Source: an uncultured Microbacterium sp.
GTDB lineage: Bacteria > Actinomycetota > Actinomycetes > Actinomycetales > Microbacteriaceae
Direction: 5' to 3'
NCBI GenBank assembly: GCA_913774845.1
Contig: CAJYJO010000035.1
Coordinates: 1-40,959 of the forward strand
Length of the DNA stretch: 40,959 bases
The notes beneath the pieces are model-generated. The model did not search any database and had not been told where the DNA came from. It was given only the letters and a program-made list of their open reading frames with translations. This document shows, piece after piece, positions 1 through 10,085 of this stretch. Made by a program: the position numbers and the translations under genes. Each line of letters opens with the position of its first letter. Position 1 is the stretch's first letter.

Positions 1-160
1 CGGTTACCTCTTGATCAGGCGGAATCGCTATGGGAGCATGGAACAAGCCGTGTGCTCCCACAGCGAAGTGGGGCGAGCAATCGCTCGCGTTCCCACCAGG
101 GTACCGGACCCGAATCCCGGTGCCGAATCGTCCATTTTTTCTGTTACAAGGAGCACCCCC

Positions 161-409
161 ATGGATTGGCGCGACAAAGCAGCCTGCCTGACCGTCGACC
201 CCGAGCTGTTCTTCCCGGTCGGAAACACCGGCCCCGCGGTCGACCAGATCGAGAAGGCCAAGTCGGTCTGCGCCCGCTGCACCGTCACCGAGGTCTGCCT
301 GCAGTACGCCCTCGAGTCCGGCCAGGATTCGGGCGTCTGGGGCGGCCTGAGCGAAGACGAGCGCCGCGCGCTCAAGCGCCGCGCCGCTCGCGCCCGCCGC
401 GCGTCCTGA
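161..409 (+). CDS. whiB1: WhiB1-type iron-sulfur transcriptional regulator
   Basis: An 82-residue WhiB-family protein, a small cytoplasmic regulator that carries a redox- and NO-sensitive 4Fe-4S cluster and works with the primary sigma factor. The four cluster cysteines are C9, C37, C40 and C46, and the GVWGG turn is followed by a basic tail (RRALKRRAARARR). Length, the MDWR start and cysteine spacing all match mycobacterial WhiB1 rather than the longer WhiB2. I chose ATG161 over the longer in-frame start at 11 because an AAGGAG ribosome site lies at 148-153, seven bases upstream. A strong hairpin follows the stop. It faces a PdtaS-like kinase gene, the same neighbour as in Mycobacterium. Function is inferred from the family. 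Confidence 0.95.
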   Translation: MDWRDKAACLTVDPELFFPVGNTGPAVDQIEKAKSVCARCTVTEVCLQYALESGQDSGVWGGLSEDERRALKRRAARARRAS

Positions 410-420
410 CGACACGCCTC

Positions 421-458
421 GCGAAGAAGCCCGCCCCTCTCGGGGCGGGCTTCTTCGC
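421..458. terminator. Bidirectional hairpin terminator between whiB1 and pdtaS
   Basis: A perfect 17-bp stem (421-437 with 442-458) closes on a TCTC loop. The ends of the stem are GAAGAAGC/GCTTCTTC, so the transcript has a short T-rich tract on either strand. It lies between two convergent genes and can end both. Confidence 0.88.
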
Positions 459-551
459 GTCGGGAGGCATTGCACGAGGCAGCTCGGTCCCGCACCTCGC
501 GAGGGCGGAGGAGCCGAGCCGCCGCGATCCCCCGGGCAGCGGAACCGCGGA

Positions 552-2048
552 TCAGGCCGCGGTGCCGCCGATGTAGCGCAGCGGGATCTCGATGGTCACC
601 TCGGTGCCGCTGCCCATCAGCGTGTGCCAGTCGATGGTGCCGCCGAGCTCGCCCTGGATGAGCGTGCGCACGATCTGCGTCCCGAGCCCGCGGCCGACTT
701 GTCCCTCGGGGAGCCCGACGCCGGTGTCGCGCACGCTCACGGCGAGGATCTCGCCGGTCCGCTCCGCCGCGATCTCGACGTCGCCCTCCTGCCCGGCCAG
801 ACCGTGCTCGACGGCGTTGGTCACCAGCTCGGTGAGGGCGAGCGCCAAGGGGGTGGCGAACTGGCTCGGCAGAGTGCCGAACTGCCCCGTCGTGCGCGTC
901 CGCGCCCGCGTGTTCGGTGCGGCTGCCACCTCGGCGACGAGCTTCAGCACACGGGCGAACACGTCGTCGAAGTCGACGTTCTGGGCCAGCCCCTCCGACA
1001 GGGTGTCGTGCACGACGGCGATCGCCGAGACGCGGCGCATGGCCTGCGTCAGCGCGTCGCGCGCCTCGTCGGAGTGGGTGCGGCGGGCCTGGATGCGAAG
1101 GAGCGAGGCGACCGTCTGCAGATTGTTCTTCACCCGGTGGTGGATCTCGCGGATCGTCGCGTCCTTGGTGATGAGTTCCTGCTCCTGGTGGCGGATCTCG
1201 GTCACGTCGCGGCTCAGCACGATGGCGCCGATGCGCGTGCCGCGATCGCGGAGGGGGATCGTGCGGAGCGACACCTGCACGCCGCGCGCCTCCATGTCGG
1301 CGCGCCACGGCGCCCGGCCGCTTACGACGACCGGGAGCGACTCGTCGACGTCCTGACGCTTGGCGGGGAGGATGCGGGCGGTGACCTCGGCGAGCGACTC
1401 GCCCTCGAGCTCGTCGTCGAAGCCCATGCGGTTGAACGCCGAGAGGGCGTTGGGGCTCGCGAACGTGGTGATGCCGTCGACGTCGAGCCGGATGAGGCCG
1501 TCGGACGCACGGGGCGCACCGCGACGCGGCGCCGTGGGAGCGGCCAGATCGGGGAACTCGGCCGAGGCGATCATCCCGAACAGGTCGTCGGCGCAGTCGT
1601 TGAAGGTGATCTGCTGACGCGAGGGCGTGCGCGTCTCGCCGAGGTTGGTGTGGCGCGTCAGGACGCCGATCGTGGTGACGGCGGCACCCTCCCGCGAGAG
1701 CTCGCGCACGATCGGCACCGCCCGCACGCGGGTGGGCGTCTCCTCGAACCAGTCGGGGGATGCCGAGTCCACGATGCGCCCGCTCTGGAACGCCTCGCGC
1801 ACCTGGGTGCGCCACTGGGGACGCACGCGGTCCCCGACGATGTCGCGGTAGAACAGCGTCGCCGCTCCCCCGGGCCGGGTGTGCGCGACAGCGACGAAGG
1901 AGTCGTCCTGCGTCGGGACCCAGATGACGATGTCGGCGAAGGCGAGGTCGGCGAGCAGCTGCCCGTCGCCGGCGAGCCGGTGCAGCCACTCGACGTCGGC
2001 TTCGCTGGAGCGGCCCTGGGCGTAGACGAGTTCACTGAGTGTCGACAC
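552..2048 (-). CDS. pdtaS: PdtaS-type cytosolic sensor histidine kinase
   Basis: A 498-residue histidine kinase without membrane segments. The N-terminal ~150 residues look like a GAF-type sensor domain, residues ~180-290 like a PAS domain, then a HisKA_2 dimerisation box with EIHHRVKNNLQT (phospho-acceptor His303 or 304), and a C-terminal HATPase with the N box (ELVTNAVEHG) and G boxes (DTGVGLP, GRGLGTQIV). This architecture and the adjoining whiB1 match mycobacterial PdtaS, which phosphorylates the RNA-binding antiterminator PdtaR. No pdtaR-like gene is in this window, so the partner must be encoded elsewhere. The start is GTG2048; a TAGGGT box six bases upstream suggests a leaderless transcript. 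The GGAGGG between box and start is too close to act as a normal ribosome site. Confidence 0.9.
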   Translation of the reverse strand: MSTLSELVYAQGRSSEADVEWLHRLAGDGQLLADLAFADIVIWVPTQDDSFVAVAHTRPGGAATLFYRDIVGDRVRPQWRTQVREAFQSGRIVDSASPDWFEETPTRVRAVPIVRELSREGAAVTTIGVLTRHTNLGETRTPSRQQITFNDCADDLFGMIASAEFPDLAAPTAPRRGAPRASDGLIRLDVDGITTFASPNALSAFNRMGFDDELEGESLAEVTARILPAKRQDVDESLPVVVSGRAPWRADMEARGVQVSLRTIPLRDRGTRIGAIVLSRDVTEIRHQEQELITKDATIREIHHRVKNNLQTVASLLRIQARRTHSDEARDALTQAMRRVSAIAVVHDTLSEGLAQNVDFDDVFARVLKLVAEVAAAPNTRARTRTTGQFGTLPSQFATPLALALTELVTNAVEHGLAGQEGDVEIAAERTGEILAVSVRDTGVGLPEGQVGRGLGTQIVRTLIQGELGGTIDWHTLMGSGTEVTIEIPLRYIGGTAA

Positions 2049-2060
2049 CCCTCCACCCTA
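2049..2060 (-). promoter_or_regulatory. Probable leaderless -10 box of pdtaS
   Basis: On the minus strand TAGGGT (2060-2055) lies six bases before GTG2048, the spacing expected when transcription begins at the start codon. Confidence 0.55.
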
Positions 2061-2274
2061 GAGCGCGCCCCGCCCCTCGCCGTTCGCCACCTGGACGACG
2101 GCGGGTGAGTCCACGGGTGAATTCAACGCCTCCCCAGAACGGCGGACAGGGTGAAGGCGGGAGCCTCGACGAAGGAAGTCGCGCGCGGTTCCGGAGCGAA
2201 CCGACGGGCCGCATCGCGGCGCCCGATCGCCCAGCCGGGCGGCGGCATCCCGCCCGAAAGCGGCATCCTCACCC

Positions 2275-2312
2275 CCTCCGGTGTTCTCACGCGTGACGGA
2301 GAACATCGGAGG
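2275..2312. repeat. 14-bp inverted repeat, possible operator
   Basis: Arms CCTCCGGTGTTCTC (2275-2288) and GAGAACATCGGAGG (2299-2312) are complementary except for one base and are separated by 10 bp. The element lies just upstream of the TACAGT box at 2331 in the 338-bp gap 2049-2386, which otherwise holds no convincing gene. Position suits an operator for the downstream gene; the regulator is unknown. Confidence 0.6.
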
Positions 2313-2330
2313 CGCGACCCGCGGGTGGCC

Positions 2331-2336
2331 TACAGT
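2331..2336 (+). promoter_or_regulatory. Candidate -10 box for the Rv3235-like gene
   Basis: TACAGT lies 50 bases before ATG2387. The resulting leader would end in GAGGGG five bases before the start. No good -35 box is visible. Confidence 0.4.
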
Positions 2337-2386
2337 CGGCGTCACCCCCCGCTCGCTGGACGCATCGACCCGACAGAGGGGAACCC

Positions 2387-2827
2387 ATGTCCCAGCCGAA
2401 CCCCCGACCGCACGCGACACGGAAGTCGCTGGCCGTCTCCGCCCAGTCCGAGGAGTTCTTCCGCCGGCAGAAGACCTCGGCGAGCGACCTCCCCTCGCCC
2501 GAGACGTTCACGCTGAACGTCGTGCGCGGCATCCTCGAGGTGCTCGCCGGCTCGCGCGAGGTAGAACAGCTCTCCCGCTGGCTGTCCGAGGAGGTCTACC
2601 GCACCGTCGCGGTGCGGGCCAACCTCGCCGCCCGGGCTCGTAGCGCCCGCGGGGTGGTGGGCCCGCGGACGACGCACCTCATCCGCAGCGTCCACCTCTT
2701 CTCCCCCGCCGACCACGTCGTCGAGGCCACCGTTACCGCCTCCACCCGCGTGCGCACCCGGGCCATCGCCCTGCGCCTCGAGGGGCTCGACGGGCGTTGG
2801 CGGGTCACCTCGCTCGGCGTCCTCTGA
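2387..2827 (+). CDS. Rv3235-family protein (DUF6459-like)
   Basis: A 146-residue soluble protein. The N-terminal ~45 residues are polar and probably disordered. The rest is a compact alpha/beta domain (FTLNVVRGILEVLAGSREVEQLSRWL ... HLFSPADHVVEATVTASTRVRTRAIALRLEGLDGRWRVTSL, partial quotes) that resembles the actinobacterial Rv3235 family usually found close to secA, as here. The fold recalls small SnoaL/NTF2-like domains, but I cannot assign an activity. ATG2387 has a GAGGGG ribosome site upstream. It converges on alaA with only 33 bases between stops. Family assignment is moderately sure and function is unknown. Confidence 0.75.
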   Translation: MSQPNPRPHATRKSLAVSAQSEEFFRRQKTSASDLPSPETFTLNVVRGILEVLAGSREVEQLSRWLSEEVYRTVAVRANLAARARSARGVVGPRTTHLIRSVHLFSPADHVVEATVTASTRVRTRAIALRLEGLDGRWRVTSLGVL

Positions 2828-2860
2828 CCCCCAGCGGGCCCGCCCCGCCGACCGACGACG

Positions 2861-4087
2861 TCACGGCCGCCAGGAGGCGAGGAAGTTGCCGAGCCGCTCG
2901 ATCGCGTCGCTGATGACGCGCGCCTCGGGCAGCGTCACGATGCGCACGTGATCGGTCGCCGGCCAGTTGAAGCCCGACCCCTGCACGAGCAGCACGTGCT
3001 CCGCCACGAGGAAGTCGCGGACGAACTTCGCGTCGTCCGGGATCTCGTACACCTCGGGATCGAAGCGCGGGAAGGCGTAGAGCGCTCCGCGCGGCTTGAC
3101 GCACGAGACGCCGGGGATCGCTTCGAGCCCCTCCCAGGCGGCATCCCTCTGCTCGTGCAGGCGACCGGTCGGGGCGATGAGCGCGTCGATCGACTGCACG
3201 CCCGACAACGCCGCCTGAACGGCGAACTGCGCCGGCACGTTGGGGCACAGCCGCGTGGACGCCAGCAGGTTGATGCCGTGCAGGAACCCCTGCGCGTGCT
3301 TCTTCGGCCCGGTGATCGCGAGCCACCCCGAGCGGTAGCCGGCGACGCGGTACGTCTTGGACAGGCCGTTGAAGGTCAGGCAGAGCAGATCGGGCGCGAC
3401 GGTGGCCATCGGGATGTGCACGGCGCCGTCGAAGAGGATGCGGTCGTAGATCTCGTCGGCCAGCAGCAGCAGCGAGTGCTCGCGGGCGATGTCGGCGATG
3501 CCCTCGAGGATCTCGCGCGAGTACACCGCCCCCGTGGGGTTGTTCGGGTTGATGACGACGATCGCCTTGGTGCGAGGCGTGACCTTGGAACGGATGTCCT
3601 CGAGGTCGGGCTGCCACTCGCGCTGCTCGTCGCAGAGGTAGTGCACGGGGGTGCCGCCGCCCAGGCTCGTCATCGCCGTCCACAGCGGGTAGTCGGGGGC
3701 GGGGATGAGCACCTCGTCGCCCTCGTCGAGCAGGGCCTGCATCGTCATCGTGATGAGCTCGGACACCCCGTTGCCCAGGAACACGTGATCGGGGTCGAGG
3801 TGCGGGAAGTCGGGCTCCTGCTCGTAGCGCGAGACGACCGCGCGGCGGGCGGACAGGATGCCACGGCTGTCGCTGTAGCCGTGGGCGTTCGGCACCGAGG
3901 CGATCATGTCGCGCACGATCTGGTGCGGCGCCTCGAACCCGAAGATCGCCGGGTTGCCGGTGTTGAGCTTGAGGATCGCGTGCCCCTCGGCCTCCAGACG
4001 GTCGGCCTCGACGAGGGCCTCCCCGCGGATCTCGTACAGGACGTCCTTCAGCTTGGATGACTGGTCGAGGGGGCGCAGCGGGTTCAT
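2861..4087 (-). CDS. alaA: AlaA-type PLP-dependent aminotransferase (pyruvate/alanine)
   Basis: A 408-residue class I/II fold-type I aminotransferase. The PLP lysine lies in FNGLSKTYRVAGYRSGW, the substrate-carboxylate arginine in DHVRIVTLP near the C-terminus, and NPNNPTGAVYS and LLADEIYDRI are the usual cofactor-site motifs. The sequence follows E. coli AlaA very closely, including KLNTGNPA.FGFEAP, GNGVSELI and RLCPNVPAQ. It should make alanine from pyruvate and glutamate in the cytoplasm. The start is ATG4087. The ORF runs far upstream without a stop, but a TATCCT box six bases before this ATG and the match to AlaA fix the start. secA lies upstream on the same strand behind a terminator. 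Confidence 0.92.
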   Translation of the reverse strand: MNPLRPLDQSSKLKDVLYEIRGEALVEADRLEAEGHAILKLNTGNPAIFGFEAPHQIVRDMIASVPNAHGYSDSRGILSARRAVVSRYEQEPDFPHLDPDHVFLGNGVSELITMTMQALLDEGDEVLIPAPDYPLWTAMTSLGGGTPVHYLCDEQREWQPDLEDIRSKVTPRTKAIVVINPNNPTGAVYSREILEGIADIAREHSLLLLADEIYDRILFDGAVHIPMATVAPDLLCLTFNGLSKTYRVAGYRSGWLAITGPKKHAQGFLHGINLLASTRLCPNVPAQFAVQAALSGVQSIDALIAPTGRLHEQRDAAWEGLEAIPGVSCVKPRGALYAFPRFDPEVYEIPDDAKFVRDFLVAEHVLLVQGSGFNWPATDHVRIVTLPEARVISDAIERLGNFLASWRP

Positions 4088-4099
4088 CGGTTCAGGATA
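4088..4099 (-). promoter_or_regulatory. Probable leaderless -10 box of alaA
   Basis: TATCCT (4099-4094, minus strand) is six bases before ATG4087, with no ribosome site between them. Confidence 0.55.
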
Positions 4100-4160
4100 T
4101 CCCCGGCCCGATCCGGCCAATCGACACCGCGTGGACCGCCCACGCCGCCGTCGGGGGGAA

Positions 4161-4200
4161 CACGGATGCCGCGCCCCGGCGAGGGGGCGCGGCATCCGTG
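4161..4200. terminator. Hairpin terminator after secA
   Basis: A perfect 17-bp stem pairs 4161-4177 with 4184-4200 around a 6-base loop, directly beyond the secA stop. It lacks a clear T run. It separates secA from alaA, which has its own promoter. Confidence 0.8.
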
Positions 4201-4206
4201 TCGCTC

Positions 4207-7005
<2,799 letters not shown>

Positions 7006-7079
7006 GAAGAATCTCCATCTGTCGGGTGCGGTGCCCACGTGGACACCGGCCTGCGAACAGGCATACTCCGCCCATGCTA
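7006..7079 (-). promoter_or_regulatory. secA promoter and structured leader
   Basis: On the minus strand TAGCAT (7079-7074) is a possible -10 box. Between it and the start lie a 14-base hairpin with a TTCG loop (7049-7062) and an 18-base near-palindrome (7030-7047, one mismatched pair), then GGAG and GTG7005. I do not know a described leader RNA that matches. Confidence 0.4.
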
Positions 7080-7177
7080 GCCGTGTTACCCGTTCGTGAC
7101 CTGCGAGGAGGCCGCAATCCGGACACCCCGATGCGCGCCCGCAGCGAACACACGGCGACGGGCGGAATGACGCGGCC

Positions 7178-7183
7178 TAGGAT
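7178..7183 (+). promoter_or_regulatory. Probable leaderless -10 box of the coiled-coil gene
   Basis: TAGGAT is six bases before ATG7190. No ribosome site lies between box and start. Confidence 0.6.
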
Positions 7184-7189
7184 CGAGCC

Positions 7190-8503
7190 ATGGCGGGTTT
7201 CTGGGGCAAGAGGAAGCGTGAAGAACAAGACGCTGCGGACGCCGACCTGGCGCGTCGCGCGGAACTGGCGATCGTCGCCGCGGATGAACGCGTGCGTCTC
7301 ACCTCCGACGAGCTCGACTTCGCTCGCGCCGAACTGGGCGACAAGGCCACAGAAGACCTCGCGGCCGCGCTCGACTCCGTGCGCACGCATCTCGCCGAGG
7401 CCTTCCAACTGCACCAGCTGAACCACGACGAGATCCCCGACACGAAGGAAGAGCTGCGCACGCGCAACGCGCGCATCATCCAGCTGTCGGAATGGGCCGA
7501 AGACCTGCTGGAGGAGCGCACGCAGGTGCTCCAGCCCAAGATCGACGCCGTGCGCCGCGCACCCGAGACCCTCGCCCGCGTCCGCGCCGACCGCGATCGT
7601 CTCGCCGCGCGCGTGCCGAACGCCCGCGAGGTCGTCGAACGGCTCTCGCGCCGGTACAGCGATTCGGCCCTCGCCCAGATCGGCGGCAACCCCGACGAGA
7701 TCGACCAGCTCCTCGACTTCGCGGTGCACACCGCGAGCGTGTCGGAGCGGCGTCGCGAAGCGGGGCAGCGCGAGCAGGCCTCGGTCGCCCTCGAGGCGGC
7801 CACCGAAGCCGTCCGCCGGGCCGAGTCCCTCCTGGATGCCGTCGACACCTTCGAGATCGAGGCACTGCGCGCCGAGTCCACGCTCGCCGCGGTGGTCGAC
7901 GACTCGCGCACCGACCTCGTCGAGGCACGACAGGGCGCGCAGACGCCCGCGGTGACGCAGGCGATGGCGAAGCTTCAACAGGCGCTCACGGCCCTGCCGG
8001 CCTCGGGAACGCGTTCCGACCCCTTTTCCGCACTGTCCACCCTCCGCCAGGCGAACGCCGACCTCGACCTCGCGCGCGAGCGCGCGGCCCGCCCCGTGCC
8101 CTCGCAGGAGCAGGTCGAGCACGCCATCGACGACGCCGACCGGCAGCTCGCCGTCGCGCGCGGTCTCATCACCGGCCACCGCGGATGGATCGGCGCGGAT
8201 GCACGGACGCGCTTCGTCGAGGCCGAGCGGCTGCGCGCCGACCTCCCCTTCGGCCCCGTCGCCGAAGATCAGCGCGAGACGGCCCTGGCCACCGCGCGCC
8301 GCGCGGGGTCCCTGGCGTCCGAGGCCCTCCAGATCGCCCAGCGCGACATCGAGCAGTCCCGTCCGAACGACTGGGGCGGCGACGGCTACGGTCGCGGCGG
8401 CGGATACGGACGCGGCGGCGGAATGGGCGGCGGCAACATGGTGGGCGGAATGCTCGGCGGTCTCGTGATCGGCTCGCTCCTCGGCGACATCTTCGACGGC
8501 TGA
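7190..8503 (+). CDS. Coiled-coil protein with glycine-rich, hydrophobic C-terminal tail
   Basis: A 437-residue protein. Residues ~1-385 are almost entirely charged helix (long Glu/Arg/Ala heptads without proline breaks) and predict extended coiled coils. Residues ~390-437 form a tail of GYGRGGG-type repeats and then GGMLGGLVIGSLLGDIF, a short hydrophobic stretch. The layout resembles the C-terminal part of actinobacterial TPM-domain proteins, but the TPM domain and signal peptide are absent. It stands alone, divergent from secA and convergent with hpf. A scaffold or membrane-associated role is only a guess. The start ATG7190 is supported by the -10 box six bases away. Confidence 0.8.
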   Translation: MAGFWGKRKREEQDAADADLARRAELAIVAADERVRLTSDELDFARAELGDKATEDLAAALDSVRTHLAEAFQLHQLNHDEIPDTKEELRTRNARIIQLSEWAEDLLEERTQVLQPKIDAVRRAPETLARVRADRDRLAARVPNAREVVERLSRRYSDSALAQIGGNPDEIDQLLDFAVHTASVSERRREAGQREQASVALEAATEAVRRAESLLDAVDTFEIEALRAESTLAAVVDDSRTDLVEARQGAQTPAVTQAMAKLQQALTALPASGTRSDPFSALSTLRQANADLDLARERAARPVPSQEQVEHAIDDADRQLAVARGLITGHRGWIGADARTRFVEAERLRADLPFGPVAEDQRETALATARRAGSLASEALQIAQRDIEQSRPNDWGGDGYGRGGGYGRGGGMGGGNMVGGMLGGLVIGSLLGDIFDG

Positions 8504-8520
8504 CCCGCCGACCGCCTCGA

Positions 8521-8556
8521 CGACGAAGCCCCCGTCCTCTCGGACGGGGGCTTCGT
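8521..8556. terminator. Bidirectional hairpin terminator
   Basis: A perfect 16-bp stem (8521-8536 with 8541-8556) closes on TCTC, the same design as the hairpin after whiB1. It lies between the convergent coiled-coil gene and hpf. Confidence 0.88.
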
Positions 8557-8569
8557 CGTCAGTCGTGGA

Positions 8570-9232
8570 TCAGGACGCGACCTGGGCGACGGGCTGAGCC
8601 TGGGTTGCGAGGGCGATCACCCCGTAATCCCACCCCTTGCGGCGGTAGACGACACTCGGGTGGTCACTGCGGGCGTCGATGAAGAGGAAGAAGTCGTGAC
8701 CGACCAGCTCCATGCGGTCGACGGCGTCTTCGACCGTCATCCACTCGGCTCCGAACTCCTTCTGCCGGATGACGACGGGCGAGTAGTCGGCCTCGTCGTC
8801 CTGTTCGTTCTGGACCGGTACCGCGCCGGTGGCCACGGCGCGAAGTACCTCGACCGACGCGGGCTCGACGTCGATGCCGGCGATCTCGCCGGTCCCCTTC
8901 TCGAACTTGGCGCCGCGGGGGTGGTTGCGCAAGTCGACGCGCTTGTCTTTCGCCCGACGCACCTGCTCGGTGATCTTGTCGACCGCCAGGTCGAGGGCGG
9001 CGAACTTGTCGGTGTCCGTCGCCTCCGCGCGGACGATCGGGCCCTTGCCGTCGAGGGTGAGCTCGACCGTGTCGTCTTCCATGCGGCCGTTGCGATAGGA
9101 CCGGTGCGTCACCTTGACCTCGAGGGCCTGGGCGCGCGGCGCCAGGTGCTCGATGCGGCTGACCTTCTCTTCGACCACCGAGCGGAATCGATCGGTGATA
9201 CCGACTCCCACGCCGACGATGTTGGTGTCCAT
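8570..9232 (-). CDS. hpf: Long-form ribosome hibernation promoting factor
   Basis: A 220-residue long HPF. Residues ~1-100 form the RaiA/HPF beta-alpha-beta domain that sits in the ribosomal A and P sites. After a linker rich in Gly, Asp and Glu, residues ~160-215 form the C-terminal dimerisation domain (SPVVIRQKEFGAEWMTVEDA, HDFFLFIDARSD, VVYRRKGWDYGVI) that joins two 70S particles into 100S dimers. This is the form expected in actinobacteria, where it protects ribosomes in starvation or hypoxia. ATG9232 follows an AAGGAGG ribosome site. A promoter with both boxes and a leader hairpin precede it. comF lies upstream on the same strand, with its stop 120 bases before this start. Confidence 0.95.
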   Translation of the reverse strand: MDTNIVGVGVGITDRFRSVVEEKVSRIEHLAPRAQALEVKVTHRSYRNGRMEDDTVELTLDGKGPIVRAEATDTDKFAALDLAVDKITEQVRRAKDKRVDLRNHPRGAKFEKGTGEIAGIDVEPASVEVLRAVATGAVPVQNEQDDEADYSPVVIRQKEFGAEWMTVEDAVDRMELVGHDFFLFIDARSDHPSVVYRRKGWDYGVIALATQAQPVAQVAS

Positions 9233-9253
9233 CCGTGACCTCCTTGTTCCGGG

Positions 9254-9276
9254 TTCCGCCCGGTCTAAGGGCGGAA
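9254..9276 (-). promoter_or_regulatory. 5' leader hairpin of hpf
   Basis: A perfect 8-bp stem (TTCCGCCC/GGGCGGAA) with a 7-base loop lies in the predicted hpf mRNA, eight bases upstream of the AAGGAGG ribosome site (9239-9245). It could affect stability or ribosome access. Confidence 0.5.
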
Positions 9277-9300
9277 CGTCCGTCGCCTTCAGTCATCCCT

Positions 9301-9329
9301 ACGCTAGTGCCACGTCATCGCCCTGTCAC
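9301..9329 (-). promoter_or_regulatory. hpf promoter
   Basis: On the minus strand GTGACA (9329-9324) and TAGCGT (9306-9301) are separated by 17 bases, which places the transcript start near 9294 and gives a leader of about 60 nt. Confidence 0.55.
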
Positions 9330-9352
9330 GTGTCAATCACCTCCCGTGAACC

Positions 9353-9994
9353 TCAGGATCCGCTTCGACGCGGCGTGTGCGCCAGCGCGACCGCGACGAC
9401 CTCGTCGGCTCCGGCCGCGCGCAGCGCTCGGGCCGCCTCCCGGAGCGTCGCCCCCGTCGTCACGACGTCGTCGACGACCACCACTGTGCCGCCCGCGACC
9501 GGGCGCGCCGCGAACGCTCCCCCGACGTTCTCCCCTCGCGCGGCACGGCCGAGGCCCCGCTGATCCCGTGGGGCCCGCACGATGCGCAGCAGACGCGCGG
9601 GTCGGTGGCCCGCGCGGCGCAGGAGCAGCTCGACGGGGCGGTAGCCGCGACGTCGGAAGGCGGCCCGCGTCCCCGGGACGACCGCGACCCGCGCCCCCGA
9701 CGGCACCGCCGCGGCGAGAGCGGCGGCGAGCGCAGGCCCCAGGTCGCGGGCGAGGCTCGTGCGGCCCTCCTCCTTGAGCGCGCGCACGCAGCGCGCGACG
9801 ACGCCGTCGAAGACGAGGGCGCTGGTGACGACGAGACCGGGCCCCAGCGGTCGCCGGGTCGGACGCGGACGCAGGGCGCGGCGGCATCCGGTGCACAGGG
9901 ACACGTCGGGTGCGCCGCATCCGGCGCAGGCCGTCGGCAACCAGAACGTCAGGGCGTCGCGGAAGGCCGTGACGAGGATCGGAGGAAGCCGCAT
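9353..9994 (-). CDS. comF: ComF-family phosphoribosyltransferase-like protein
   Basis: A 213-residue ComF homologue. It starts with a zinc-finger-like cluster (CAGC, then CTGC) at residues ~23-37 and ends with a type I phosphoribosyltransferase domain whose PRPP loop is VVVVDDVVTTGAT. In Bacillus and Haemophilus ComF helps bring single-stranded DNA into the cell; in actinobacteria the role is unproven. I prefer ATG9994 (MRLPPILVTAF) to the longer start at 10069, because the extra 25 residues are low-complexity. It lies 91 bases downstream of lpqB, the usual actinobacterial order mtrA-mtrB-lpqB-comF, and is probably cotranscribed. Confidence 0.82.
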   Translation of the reverse strand: MRLPPILVTAFRDALTFWLPTACAGCGAPDVSLCTGCRRALRPRPTRRPLGPGLVVTSALVFDGVVARCVRALKEEGRTSLARDLGPALAAALAAAVPSGARVAVVPGTRAAFRRRGYRPVELLLRRAGHRPARLLRIVRAPRDQRGLGRAARGENVGGAFAARPVAGGTVVVVDDVVTTGATLREAARALRAAGADEVVAVALAHTPRRSGS

Positions 9995-10085
9995 CCGGAC
10001 ATCGTGACCGCAACACCCCTCGCCCGGGGACGCCGGAGGCTCCCCCCGGGGACGACCGACGGCGCGCACGCGATGGGGAGGAGGG

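Noticed and set aside
49-61. CRP-like site (TGTG...CACA) upstream of whiB1
   Set aside because: The half-site spacing is 4 bases, not the 8 between TGTG and CACA in a CRP site, so it is only a chance short palindrome.
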